From: Veillonella caviae
GTDB lineage: Bacteria > Bacillota > Negativicutes > Veillonellales > Veillonellaceae
DNA length: 49,140 nt
Assembly (NCBI RefSeq): GCF_003992125.1
Contig: NZ_RQUY01000014.1
Location: 1 to 49,140, forward strand
Reading direction: 5' to 3'
The first letter of the stretch is position 1. The number at the start of each line of letters is the position of its first letter. The notes beneath the pieces were generated by a model. The model worked only from the letters and a program-made list of their open reading frames with translations. It did no database searches and was not told the DNA's origin. Of this stretch, positions 16,622-24,635 are shown one piece after another. The position numbers were made by a program, and so were the translations under genes.

Positions 16622-16650
16622 TTTCAAATCTTCATTGAGAATGGTATAAT
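16622..16650 (+). promoter_or_regulatory. Promoter of the DUF697-like gene
   Basis: TTTCAA is separated by 17 nt from a consensus TATAAT at 16645-16650, 60 nt upstream of the next start codon. Confidence 0.6.
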
Positions 16651-16710
16651 AATACTAATGAAACGTTACATACATTCACAAGTGGAATCCGACAGAAAAG
16701 GAGAACGATT

Positions 16711-17574
16711 ATGGCAGAATATAATGGCGTTACACTAGAGCCTCTTAGCGATGGTAGTCAAGATGTAAATTACCAAGTAGAACAATTTATCTTCTGGGGT
16801 GCAGGTCGCGCTGCTGCGTTAGCTCTATCCCCTAAATTTAGTAATGTAGCTTTGTGTGCTAATGCAACTTACATGGTAACACGAATTGCTCGTTTATATG
16901 ATGTTGAATTACAATCCGGTGCTGTAGTTGGTTTAGTAGGTGGTTTGAGCACTGCTGTGGCAACTGCTGTAGTGTCCTTATTGGTACCGATGAAAGCTGT
17001 ACGTGTGCCGGTAGCGATTGGTTTGACTTATGCAATTGGTAATATTGCTCATATTTGGATTCAAGATGGCATGCCATCCGATATTGAACGTTATAAACCA
17101 ATGGTAGCTGAATTTATTGAACAAGGTAAGTCTTTGGCTGGTGAAATCATTCGTGATACGGCTGCTTCTATTCCGTTTACTCAAGGTCAACGCGATGTTT
17201 GGGCAGGTATTGCCAATGAAACAGGTCTTGCGAAAGAGCAACTTGAACAAGTATATGCTGCAAAGGTAGTGCCTGCAGTAGATAAATGGAATAAGGAAAC
17301 AAAATATGAATTTCACGATACCGCTGCAGAGGCAGTGGCAAAAGTGACTGATGCGGCAAAAGGAAAAATCGATGCTGCTAAGGATACTTTAGATACTGCC
17401 AAAGAATTGGCAAAAGGCGGTGTTGAAGTAGCAAAAGCGACTACACAAGTGGCAGTGGAAAATGCAAAAGCATCTGCTGTACAAGCTGTAGAAACTGCAA
17501 AAGCAACAGCAGTACATGCTGTTGAGACAGTAAAGGAAACGACAAAAGCGAAAATGGATGATTTTCGTAAGTAA
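16711..17574 (+). CDS. DUF697-like membrane protein with long amphipathic C-terminus
   Basis: The 287-aa protein has a hydrophobic domain at about 50-125. MVTRIARLYDVELQSGAVVG followed by a Pro-centred helix pair and GLTYAIGNIAHIW resembles DUF697, a domain often found next to GTPase modules. No GTPase domain is present here. The C-terminal ~100 residues are Ala/Lys/Glu-rich 11-residue-like repeats (DAAKGKIDAAKD, TAKELAKGG, VQAVETAKAT), predicting a long amphipathic helix as in LEA or apolipoprotein-like proteins that lie on membranes. A DUF1232 protein follows after 14 nt. The DUF697 call is by eye only. Confidence 0.6.
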   Translation: MAEYNGVTLEPLSDGSQDVNYQVEQFIFWGAGRAAALALSPKFSNVALCANATYMVTRIARLYDVELQSGAVVGLVGGLSTAVATAVVSLLVPMKAVRVPVAIGLTYAIGNIAHIWIQDGMPSDIERYKPMVAEFIEQGKSLAGEIIRDTAASIPFTQGQRDVWAGIANETGLAKEQLEQVYAAKVVPAVDKWNKETKYEFHDTAAEAVAKVTDAAKGKIDAAKDTLDTAKELAKGGVEVAKATTQVAVENAKASAVQAVETAKATAVHAVETVKETTKAKMDDFRK

Positions 17575-17588
17575 TCAGAAGGTTTGTT

Positions 17589-17927
17589 ATGAATCCCTTA
17601 AAAATTATTAAATACGGCAAGTATTTTAGTGAATCTCGCTTTGTAGCGTTTGCTACGCGATATGGAAAAAAACTTGCCTTTGTACAACGGGCGGTGGTTT
17701 TGTTCTTGTGTCTACGAGATCAAGATACACCAAAATATGTAAAGGCTGTTATAGCTGGTGCCTTAGGGTATCTCGTGTTACCTATTGATATCGTGCCTGA
17801 TACGATTGCCGCATTAGGCTGGGTAGATGATGTAGCTGTATTAGGGATTGCTTTTAAAATCGCTAATCGCTATATTAAAACGTCCCACGAAGAAGAGGCG
17901 AAAAAGCTATTTCCCTTTGGACACTAA
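17589..17927 (+). CDS. YkvA family (DUF1232) small membrane protein
   Basis: This 112-aa protein carries the DUF1232 core: KYVKAVIAGALGYLVLPIDIVPDTIAALGWVDDVAVLGIA (about residues 53-92), where the PIDxxPD and GxxDD motifs define the family. The function is unknown. It follows the DUF697-like gene by 14 nt and precedes a terminator, so the two likely form one unit. Confidence 0.85.
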   Translation: MNPLKIIKYGKYFSESRFVAFATRYGKKLAFVQRAVVLFLCLRDQDTPKYVKAVIAGALGYLVLPIDIVPDTIAALGWVDDVAVLGIAFKIANRYIKTSHEEEAKKLFPFGH

Positions 17928-17948
17928 TAACAATATATAGCTGTACAT

Positions 17949-17990
17949 CAAGGCAGTTTAATCATAATTATTGATTGAGCTGCCTTTGTT
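17949..17990 (+). terminator. Terminator after the DUF1232 gene
   Basis: AAGGCAG...TTTAATCA pairs with TTGATTGA..CTGCCTTTG around a short AT loop, giving a 15-bp interrupted stem, followed by TTTGTTTA. Confidence 0.7.
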
Positions 17991-17993
17991 TAT

Positions 17994-18022
17994 TTGACAC
18001 CCTATAATAATAGATATACAAT
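17994..18022 (+). promoter_or_regulatory. Strong promoter of the ybgC-murI unit
   Basis: TTGACA (17994-17999), a 17-nt spacer and TACAAT (18017-18022) form a near-consensus sigma-A promoter 32 nt before the start codon. Confidence 0.8.
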
Positions 18023-18054
18023 GAAGTTTGAATTGTATAGAAAAAGGATGAATT

Positions 18055-18477
18055 ATGTATATAGCTAGTATTAATGTTCGTTTCTACGAAACCGATATGA
18101 TGGGGATTGCCCACCATAGCAATCATTTTCGGTGGTTTGAAATGGCTCGTATCGAATTTTTGCGCCATATTGGTGTTACTTTAGGGGCTATGATGAAAGA
18201 AGACATCGTATTTCCTATTATGAATGTATCCTGTGAATATAAAGAACCGGCACGATTTGATGATATCATCAATATTGAAACTTATTTAGTGAAAATGACG
18301 CGAGCTCAGATGGTGTTCCGATATCGAATGCGCCGTGCTAGTGATGGTGTTTTATTGGCTACAGGAGAAACAAAAAATGCATTTATGAGCCAATCTACAG
18401 GAAAGATTGTTCGTTTAGATGATATATTTTATAAACCACTTGTTGCTGCTGTTGAGGTGATGGACTATGATCGGTGA
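18055..18477 (+). CDS. YbgC/FcbC family acyl-CoA thioesterase
   Basis: This is a hot-dog-fold thioesterase, 140 aa, full family length. The 4HBT motif is clear: VRFYETDMMGIAHHSNHFRWFEMARIEFL (about residues 7-35), with the catalytic Asp in ETDMMG followed by HHSNHF. Substrates in the family range from short-chain acyl-CoA to acyl-ACP; YbgC in Proteobacteria works near the Tol-Pal system, but no tol genes are here. It is the first gene of a four-gene unit and overlaps murI by 11 nt. Confidence 0.85.
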   Translation: MYIASINVRFYETDMMGIAHHSNHFRWFEMARIEFLRHIGVTLGAMMKEDIVFPIMNVSCEYKEPARFDDIINIETYLVKMTRAQMVFRYRMRRASDGVLLATGETKNAFMSQSTGKIVRLDDIFYKPLVAAVEVMDYDR

Positions 18478-19273
18478 AGATAAACGACGACTGCCTATCG
18501 GTGTGTTCGACTCAGGTGTTGGAGGTCTGTCTGTATTAAAAGTACTTCAAGAACAGTTTCCAAACGAAGATTTTGTATATGTTGGAGATAATGCGAATAA
18601 TCCTGTAGGCAATCGGCCAACGGAGGAGATTTGTGACATTGCCTGTCATATTGCTGAATTTCTGGAATCTGTACCTGTTAAATTGATGGTTATTGCTTGT
18701 AATACATTTACCGTGGTGGCCCTCGATGAGGTGCGTAGCCGTGTTAATGTGCCCGTCATCGGTGTGTCCCAAGGTGTTAAAGCGGCGATTAGTAATAGTC
18801 GCAGTAAAACGATTGGCATTATGGCAACGGTGGCGACTGTAAATAGTCATATTCACAAATATGTTGCTATGGAGGTAGACCATGAGGTGTTTGTATGGGA
18901 ACAACCTTGTCCAGAACTGGCGGGCCTCATTGAACAAGGGCACGTAGATGATGAGGCTGTGGGAGATGTGGCGAAAGAATATTTAGCGCCTCTTTTAGAA
19001 AGAGATATCGATGTAGTTGTGTTGGGATGTACGCATTTTCCATTTGTTACTGATCTACTCACATCTTTATCGGATGGGCGTATTCAATATATTGATCCCG
19101 CCTATGAAACGAGTGATTTAGTAAAACGTACCATGGACAGCAATCAATTGCACAATACACCTCATAATCGTAACATTACATTATATTTTACTAAGGATAC
19201 ATCCTTAGGTCGTACATTGGGATTACAGTTTATGGAACCAAGCGATTTTTCTGTTCAGTCTATTACTTTGTAA
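18467..19273 (+). CDS. murI: Glutamate racemase (MurI family, atypical active-site loop)
   Basis: MurI makes D-glutamate for peptidoglycan by a two-cysteine mechanism. The 268-aa product keeps FDSGVGG (14-20), the first catalytic cysteine in IACNT (Cys78) and the second in LGCTHFPF (Cys188). Two normally invariant segments differ: the usual GDTxxxPYG loop reads GDNANNPVG (40-48), losing the Thr and Tyr, and CNTATA reads CNTFTV. The Tyr-containing loop contacts the substrate carboxylate in known MurI structures. It may therefore be a real MurI that drifted or a racemase with another substrate. It overlaps ybgC by 11 nt and lies two genes upstream of a glutamyl-ligase-like gene. Confidence 0.75.
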   Translation: MIGEDKRRLPIGVFDSGVGGLSVLKVLQEQFPNEDFVYVGDNANNPVGNRPTEEICDIACHIAEFLESVPVKLMVIACNTFTVVALDEVRSRVNVPVIGVSQGVKAAISNSRSKTIGIMATVATVNSHIHKYVAMEVDHEVFVWEQPCPELAGLIEQGHVDDEAVGDVAKEYLAPLLERDIDVVVLGCTHFPFVTDLLTSLSDGRIQYIDPAYETSDLVKRTMDSNQLHNTPHNRNITLYFTKDTSLGRTLGLQFMEPSDFSVQSITL

Positions 19274-19285
19274 AGGAGAATTCCT

Positions 19286-19825
19286 ATGTGGTTGTATAAT
19301 ACGTTAAATGTATTAGTCACTATTGCTGTGATTATTGCAGTATTCTATTTGTTATTTCGCTTGTTCGTTTTAAAGCAAGGCAATGAACAAGTTGTGTTGT
19401 TACCAAAACGGAAAACTAATTTCCAAGTAGCAGATATGAACTTTGAATCTATCACCTTGTTTTGTGACATTCCTTTTGTTAATAAAGGACGTCAAAACGG
19501 TACGATTATGGATTTGTTTCCCCGACATCTATTGCCACAGGAACAATTTGATGCTGTAAAAGTAGAAACATGGGCTATGGACAATAATCGCCCACGCCAT
19601 GACGGCTATTTTGAAGCAGTTATTATAAAACCTAAAAAAGGTGGCACTATTCGAGTATATGTGAAATTGATTGGTAAAAGTGGTAATATTCGGGAGGATC
19701 TTAAAGAATTTCCTTATATGAATATCGATATTTTCTACCAAGTAGTAGGTCGTGAAGATTACCATATCAACAAAGATCGTATTCGCTTGAACCCAGCAGA
19801 TATTCAAGCTGCATTAGGTCATTAA
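19286..19825 (+). CDS. Membrane-anchored hypothetical protein
   Basis: Family not recognised. The 179-aa protein has one N-terminal transmembrane helix (about residues 7-30), then a soluble, probably beta-rich domain of about 145 residues. MDLFPRHLLPQEQFDAVKVETWA and ETxxRPRHDGYFEA-like NNRPRHDGYFEAVII are its most distinctive segments. AAAGGAG precedes the ATG. It is wedged 12 nt after the MurI-like gene and 11 nt before the CofE-like gene in one transcript, so a shared role in glutamate or envelope chemistry is plausible but unproven. Confidence 0.75.
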   Translation: MWLYNTLNVLVTIAVIIAVFYLLFRLFVLKQGNEQVVLLPKRKTNFQVADMNFESITLFCDIPFVNKGRQNGTIMDLFPRHLLPQEQFDAVKVETWAMDNNRPRHDGYFEAVIIKPKKGGTIRVYVKLIGKSGNIREDLKEFPYMNIDIFYQVVGREDYHINKDRIRLNPADIQAALGH

Positions 19826-19836
19826 GGAGGCATAAC

Positions 19837-20490
19837 ATGGCAGAATTAGAATTAGTATGTGTACCAACACGTATTCTTACCGATAATGATGACATCGTTG
19901 ATGCTATCATAGAATTTGGAGGACATAATATAGGTCCCGAAGATATTGTATGTGTTGCTGAATCTGTAGTGGCTATTACACAAGGGCATTTTACACGTCC
20001 CGAAGAATTAACATTGTCTTGGCAAGCTCGTTTAATCAACCGATTTATCCATCCTGATGGATCTATGAGCTCTGTGTACGGTATGCAAGCGGCTATGGAA
20101 ATCGACGGTAAATGGAAAGTGCTAGGTGCTTTCATCCTTGGCGCTATTGCTAAAATATTCCGTAAATCTGGCGTGTTTTATGCTATTTCTCGTGCTGCTG
20201 CATTGGCAGATGATGTAACGGGAACTATGCCTCCATTTGATAAACACATCGTGTATGGTCCTAAAAATCCTGACCAAGTAGCGGAAAAAATTGTGTCGCG
20301 TACAGGTTGTTACGGCGCTGTTGTAGCGGATGTAAACGATTTGAAACGTTCCGCTGTATTAGGTACTAGCCGCGGTATTGATGGACAGAAAATCGCACAA
20401 CTGCTAATTGATAATCCATTTGGTAATGATAGCCAAATGACACCTATTGTAATCATTAAAAATTATGCTTCCGTTTCATCAGGGAAGTAA
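19837..20490 (+). CDS. CofE-like (F420-0:gamma-glutamyl ligase family) protein
   Basis: The 217-aa product resembles CofE/FbiB-N proteins, which add glutamates to coenzyme F420 in a GTP-dependent reaction. The N-terminus CVPTRILTDNDDIVDAIIE and EDIVCVAESVVAITQGH matches the family opening (VPTRI, GDDI, DIVVVTxKIVSxxEG). GCYGAVVADVNDLKRSAVLGTSRGIDG is a plausible later core. No F420 biosynthesis gene is in the window and Veillonella are not known F420 producers, so it probably ligates an amino acid to another acceptor. AAGGAGG precedes the start; a terminator follows. Confidence 0.75.
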   Translation: MAELELVCVPTRILTDNDDIVDAIIEFGGHNIGPEDIVCVAESVVAITQGHFTRPEELTLSWQARLINRFIHPDGSMSSVYGMQAAMEIDGKWKVLGAFILGAIAKIFRKSGVFYAISRAAALADDVTGTMPPFDKHIVYGPKNPDQVAEKIVSRTGCYGAVVADVNDLKRSAVLGTSRGIDGQKIAQLLIDNPFGNDSQMTPIVIIKNYASVSSGK

Positions 20491-20527
20491 TATATATTAA
20501 CACTGAGTATAGAGCAGTGTAATAGAG

Positions 20528-20553
20528 AAAGGGCTGCGAAGACAGCCCTTTTT
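20528..20553 (+). terminator. Terminator of the ybgC-murI-cofE-like unit
   Basis: AAAGGGCTG pairs with CAGCCCTTT around CGAAGA, followed by TTTTT. It cleanly separates this unit from the hydantoinase-like gene. Confidence 0.9.
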
Positions 20554-20579
20554 GCATAGGTTGGTAAAGGAGGGATAGT

Positions 20580-22271
20580 GTGTTATTAGGTATTGATGTA
20601 GGCGGGACTTTTACCGATGCTGTCATTATCGATGAAGGCCGTATCGTAACATGGTCTAAACAAAGAACTACAAAGGATAATTTGATGTGCGGTATTGAAG
20701 TGGCATTACAACAGGTTACGGCGGATATAGATGAAAAAGCTATAGAACGTGTTACTTTATCTACGACGGTAGTAACGAATACAGTGGTAGAGCATAAGGA
20801 GGATATTGTTGATTTGTATATCGTACCCGGTCCAGGGATGAATGTAGATAATGCGTTCCCTGTAGACCCTATATATGTACATGGTTATACGGATCACAGA
20901 GGTATCGTGGTAGAATCATATGATGCAGATGCATTGAAGGGTGTATGTCATACACATCGATATGCGGCTGTTTCCGCCAAATTTGCTAACCGCAATCCAT
21001 TAGAGGAAATACAAATAGCAGAGTTGCTAGATGTATCTTATGATTTTGTATCAAGAGGCGCTGCATTGAGTGGGGCCCTCAATTTTCCGCGTCGCACTAT
21101 TAGCGCTTATTTTAATAGTGCTGTAGTAGGTGTTTTGAAAGAGTTCAAATGTGCCGTTATACATGCATTACAGCAAATTGGTATAGAAGCACCTATTTAT
21201 ATTTTGAAAGCTGACGGCGGTTCATTGTCTTTGGACGGAGCACTTCAAAAACCAGTGGAAACCATATTTACAGGACCAGCTGCCACAGTATTGGGATTAT
21301 ATGCATTTCAAAGTATTCATGAAGGTCACACAGTGGCTCTCGATATAGGTGGCACTACAACGGATATTTCGTTGTGGAGAAATGGCGTTCCATTGATGAC
21401 AAAGGGAGGTGTCTACATTCGGGAATATCCTAGTGCAGTACGCTCTTTTGCAGTGACTTCTATCGGTATTGGTGGCGAATCGGTGGTGCGTTGTGTGGAT
21501 GGTCACATTACGGTGGGACCAGATCGTGTGGGGCCGTCTATGGCATTGGGCGGTAGTGAACCTACATTGGGGGATGCGCTCATCGTATTGGGCAAGGCGC
21601 AGTATGGTGATGTGGCTGCTGCTTTCAGAGGTATAGAAAATCTGGATATATCTATAGAAGTGGTGGAAATGGCAGAGCGCATTTTGCATGTTGCGTTAGA
21701 GCATATTAAGAAAGGCATTGATGGGGTAGTAGCATTAGAAAATAAACGGCCTATCTATGTAGTAGATGACATCGTGCATCAACATCTATTTCTACCTAGT
21801 CAACTTGTTGTTGTTGGCGGTAGTGCATCTAGTTTAGCACCTAGTATTGGTGATTATTTAGGATTGCCTGTGAAAGTTCCTGATGGTGCAGCTGTAACGA
21901 ATGCTATCGGCGCTGCTGTGGCAAAGGAAACGATGGAAATTACTGTACGTGTTGATACAAAACGACGTTTATTAGTAGTACCTGAATTAGGGATTCGTGA
22001 ACAAGGTTGCTCCTTGCGTCATATCGAAGCGGTAGAGCAGAAAGCTAAGGATATATTGACTACCTTTGCTATGGAACACAATATTTTGGATGGCATACAT
22101 TCGAGTATACATGGTGCTTTTCATAGGGAGAGTATGGAAAATCATGAGATACAAATAGAGATTATCAATATAGAGGACTTTCCTGTTGTAGAAGGATGGC
22201 AGTCGGTGGAGCGCATCATGACCGTACAGGCACAATTACAAGTGGGGGTGACGCAATATGTGGAATCATAA
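20580..22271 (+). CDS. Hydantoinase/oxoprolinase (HyuA-like) ATPase-fold protein
   Basis: HyuA-type proteins use ATP to open cyclic amides such as hydantoins or 5-oxoproline. The 563-aa product has the actin/ASKHA-like phosphate loops LLGIDVGGTFTDAVI at the very N-terminus and VALDIGGTTTDISLW at about residue 255, plus LKADGGSLSLD and a GxGGES motif (GIGGESVV). It is somewhat shorter than HyuA (about 650-700) and no HyuB partner gene follows. It starts at GTG with AGGAGGG upstream. Its 3' end overlaps the next gene, an HDAC-fold deacetylase, by 14 nt, so the two enzymes are made together. The substrate is unknown. Confidence 0.85.
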   Translation: MLLGIDVGGTFTDAVIIDEGRIVTWSKQRTTKDNLMCGIEVALQQVTADIDEKAIERVTLSTTVVTNTVVEHKEDIVDLYIVPGPGMNVDNAFPVDPIYVHGYTDHRGIVVESYDADALKGVCHTHRYAAVSAKFANRNPLEEIQIAELLDVSYDFVSRGAALSGALNFPRRTISAYFNSAVVGVLKEFKCAVIHALQQIGIEAPIYILKADGGSLSLDGALQKPVETIFTGPAATVLGLYAFQSIHEGHTVALDIGGTTTDISLWRNGVPLMTKGGVYIREYPSAVRSFAVTSIGIGGESVVRCVDGHITVGPDRVGPSMALGGSEPTLGDALIVLGKAQYGDVAAAFRGIENLDISIEVVEMAERILHVALEHIKKGIDGVVALENKRPIYVVDDIVHQHLFLPSQLVVVGGSASSLAPSIGDYLGLPVKVPDGAAVTNAIGAAVAKETMEITVRVDTKRRLLVVPELGIREQGCSLRHIEAVEQKAKDILTTFAMEHNILDGIHSSIHGAFHRESMENHEIQIEIINIEDFPVVEGWQSVERIMTVQAQLQVGVTQYVES

Positions 22272-23679
22272 AGATAGCTACAGAGTCAGAACAGGTATCT
22301 TATCTGATGGTGGATTATCTAGGTCTGGACATATGCAGGGCTGTTATGGAGAACAAGTAAATCATGGGTCGGTATTAGGGCTCGTGTTTTTCCCCGCTTT
22401 TGATTGGAAAATTTCTGTAACTCATCCAGAACGACAAGAACGATTACTATACACGAGAGATCAAATCGTAGAGGAAGGACTTCTTGATTTACCTAATATT
22501 CGGGAATACAATCCAATTGTAGCACCGTGGGATACTATAGAACGGGTTCATGTCGGTGCTCCTGATTTACAATCCTGGGTTACCGATGCGCATCGCGTAT
22601 CTGCTGGTGGTGCTATTGCAGCTGCTGATGCGGTACTCAAAGGTGAAGTGGATAGAGCGTTTGCTCTTGTTCGTCCGCCTGGGCATCATGCTATGTCTAT
22701 GGTGCACGGCATTCGCGGTTTTTGCACCATTAATATTGAGGCGGTTATGATACAGCATATTCGTCAAAATTATAATGTAAAACGTATCGCCATTGTAGAT
22801 ACCGATGTACATCATGGTGATGGTTCGCAGCAGGTGTTTTATCATGATCCAGATACACTATTTATATCTTTTCACCAAGATGGACGCACTTTATATCCTG
22901 GTACAGGATTTATGGATGAATTTGGTGGTCCGCAAGCCATAGGCAGTAATATTAATATTCCATTACCGCCTAATACGGGGGATGAAGGTATAAAAAAGGT
23001 GTTGCGTCAGTTAGTATTGCCTATTTTAGATGAGTTTAAACCTGATTTAGTTATCAATTCTGCTGGTCAAGATAATCATGTTAGTGATCCTTTGGCGAAT
23101 ATGAATGTTACTGCCAAAGGATATGCGGAAATTGTTGATATATTGCAAGCAGATATTGCCGTCTTAGAGGGGGGATATTCCGTACAGGATGCATTGCCTT
23201 ATGTTAACACAGGCATCATCTTATCCATGGCAGGCCTCGATTATAGCCGTGTTATTGAACCGAATTATAAACCTGTGATTCAGTCTAAACAGGTAACAAA
23301 TTATATCGATGATGTCATTGAATCGTGGCGCGTGCAATGGTCAAAACGAAAGCAAATGAAAGCTAATACTTTACTGGACTGTGGGGATATATGGCAACAG
23401 GAACATTCTGTTTATTATGATGAAACAGGCATCAGCGAAGATCGACTAGAAAAGGTACGCCTCTATCCGAATAAGGTGGGGTGGCATAGTATTGAATCTC
23501 GTAGTTTACACGGCCCTTATGGCAAGCAACAGGTGTATGCTATGTTTATTCCGTGGCAAGCCGATGAAACTATACGGAGTGATGCATGGGATGAAGCGCA
23601 TCGCATCAAATCTATGGGTGGCTTTGATAAGTATGTAATTGTAGACCCTTTAGGGGCGGGACAAATTCTACTAGATTAG
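22258..23679 (+). CDS. HDAC-superfamily deacetylase with an extra C-terminal domain
   Basis: This is a zinc-dependent amidohydrolase of the arginase/deacetylase fold (histone deacetylase, acetoin-utilisation and acetylpolyamine amidohydrolase group). All catalytic elements are visible in the 473-aa product: RPPGHH (His143, His144), the zinc ligands in DTDVHHGDG (Asp183, His185), Asp272 in GQDNHVSDPL, and Tyr307 in EGGY. The core ends near residue 330. About 140 C-terminal residues form an unrecognised domain ending DPLGAGQILLD. The substrate is not predictable; an acetylated or formylated small molecule opened by the overlapping HyuA-like enzyme is a reasonable guess. Confidence 0.88.
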   Translation: MWNHKDSYRVRTGILSDGGLSRSGHMQGCYGEQVNHGSVLGLVFFPAFDWKISVTHPERQERLLYTRDQIVEEGLLDLPNIREYNPIVAPWDTIERVHVGAPDLQSWVTDAHRVSAGGAIAAADAVLKGEVDRAFALVRPPGHHAMSMVHGIRGFCTINIEAVMIQHIRQNYNVKRIAIVDTDVHHGDGSQQVFYHDPDTLFISFHQDGRTLYPGTGFMDEFGGPQAIGSNINIPLPPNTGDEGIKKVLRQLVLPILDEFKPDLVINSAGQDNHVSDPLANMNVTAKGYAEIVDILQADIAVLEGGYSVQDALPYVNTGIILSMAGLDYSRVIEPNYKPVIQSKQVTNYIDDVIESWRVQWSKRKQMKANTLLDCGDIWQQEHSVYYDETGISEDRLEKVRLYPNKVGWHSIESRSLHGPYGKQQVYAMFIPWQADETIRSDAWDEAHRIKSMGGFDKYVIVDPLGAGQILLD

Positions 23680-23796
23680 TAAATATGTTAATGTAATCTA
23701 TGTGTATATATTGGCGACTCCCATAGTTGTAATTGTAAAAGGAAATTCTTACATTTTAGTCCTATAGATAATACAACGAAAGCTTTTACAATATGA

Positions 23797-23837
23797 TATA
23801 ATATAAATAATAACGCCCCTTATGGATAAGGGGCGTT
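23797..23837 (+). promoter_or_regulatory. rph -10 element and 5'-terminal hairpin
   Basis: TATAAT lies at 23797-23802. A perfect 12-bp stem (AACGCCCCTTAT / ATAAGGGGCGTT, loop GG) occupies 23812-23837, so the mRNA would begin almost at the base of the hairpin. No T-run follows on the plus strand, so it is not a terminator. 5'-terminal stems like this commonly protect mRNA. Confidence 0.5.
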
Positions 23838-23864
23838 CCTATGTATGTAGAAAAGAGGGAGCTT

Positions 23865-24635
23865 ATGCGTAGCGATAATAGAACGAAGGGTCAATTAAGA
23901 CCTATTAAGATAACTAGACATTTTACGGATTATGCAGAAGGATCGGTACTCATTGAATGTGGTAACACAAAGGTAATTTGTACTGCTAGTATTGAAGATA
24001 AAGTACCTCGCTGGTTAAAGGGCACTGGTCAAGGTTGGGTAACTGCAGAATATTCTTTATTGCCCCGTTCTACGCAAACTCGTGTGAGCCGAGAGGCGGC
24101 GAAGGGCAAACAAACAGGCCGTACAGTAGAAATTCAACGCCTTATCGGTCGTGCTTTGCGTGCCGTTATCGATTTAGAGGCTCTTGGAGAACGAACCATT
24201 ACATTGGATTGTGATGTTATCCAAGCTGATGGTGGCACACGTACTGCATCTATTACAGGTGCCTTTGTGGCTCTCGTCGATGCAATAGATTACACTTTTG
24301 GTGGACATGGTACATTCCCTATTACAGATTTCTGTGCTGCCATTTCTGTAGGTATTGGTCCAGATGGCCCTATTACAGATCTTTGTTATGAAGAAGATAG
24401 CGCTGCTGTAGTAGATATGAATGTTGTCCGCACTGGTGCAGGTCATCTTGTAGAGGTACAAGGCACTGGTGAACATGGTACATTTACGCGAGCTGAGTTA
24501 AATGAATTATTGGATTTAGCTGAATCTGCTACGGATGAATTAATGAACATTCAACGCGTAGCCTTAGGTACTGTGGCAGATAAGGTAGGCAAGGTGTATC
24601 CTGTAGAATCCTCAATAGAAGGAGCAGGACAATAA
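23865..24635 (+). CDS. rph: RNase PH
   Basis: This phosphorolytic 3'-5' exoribonuclease trims tRNA 3' ends. The 256-aa product begins [16 protein letters not shown], the typical opening. [33 protein letters not shown], and [19 protein letters not shown] are conserved RNase PH blocks including the phosphate-binding Arg and Asp region. GAGGGAG precedes the ATG at 23865; the earlier in-frame ATG gives a nonconserved eight-residue extension. The stop overlaps the start of rdgB (TAATG). Grouping rph-rdgB-yfcE is common in Firmicutes. Confidence 0.95.
   Translation: MRSDNRTKGQLRPIKITRHFTDYAEGSVLIECGNTKVICTASIEDKVPRWLKGTGQGWVTAEYSLLPRSTQTRVSREAAKGKQTGRTVEIQRLIGRALRAVIDLEALGERTITLDCDVIQADGGTRTASITGAFVALVDAIDYTFGGHGTFPITDFCAAISVGIGPDGPITDLCYEEDSAAVVDMNVVRTGAGHLVEVQGTGEHGTFTRAELNELLDLAESATDELMNIQRVALGTVADKVGKVYPVESSIEGAGQ

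Noticed and set aside
16661-16680. ACGTTAC resembling half of the dat palindrome
   Set aside because: Only a half site without dyad; chance is likely in AT-rich DNA.
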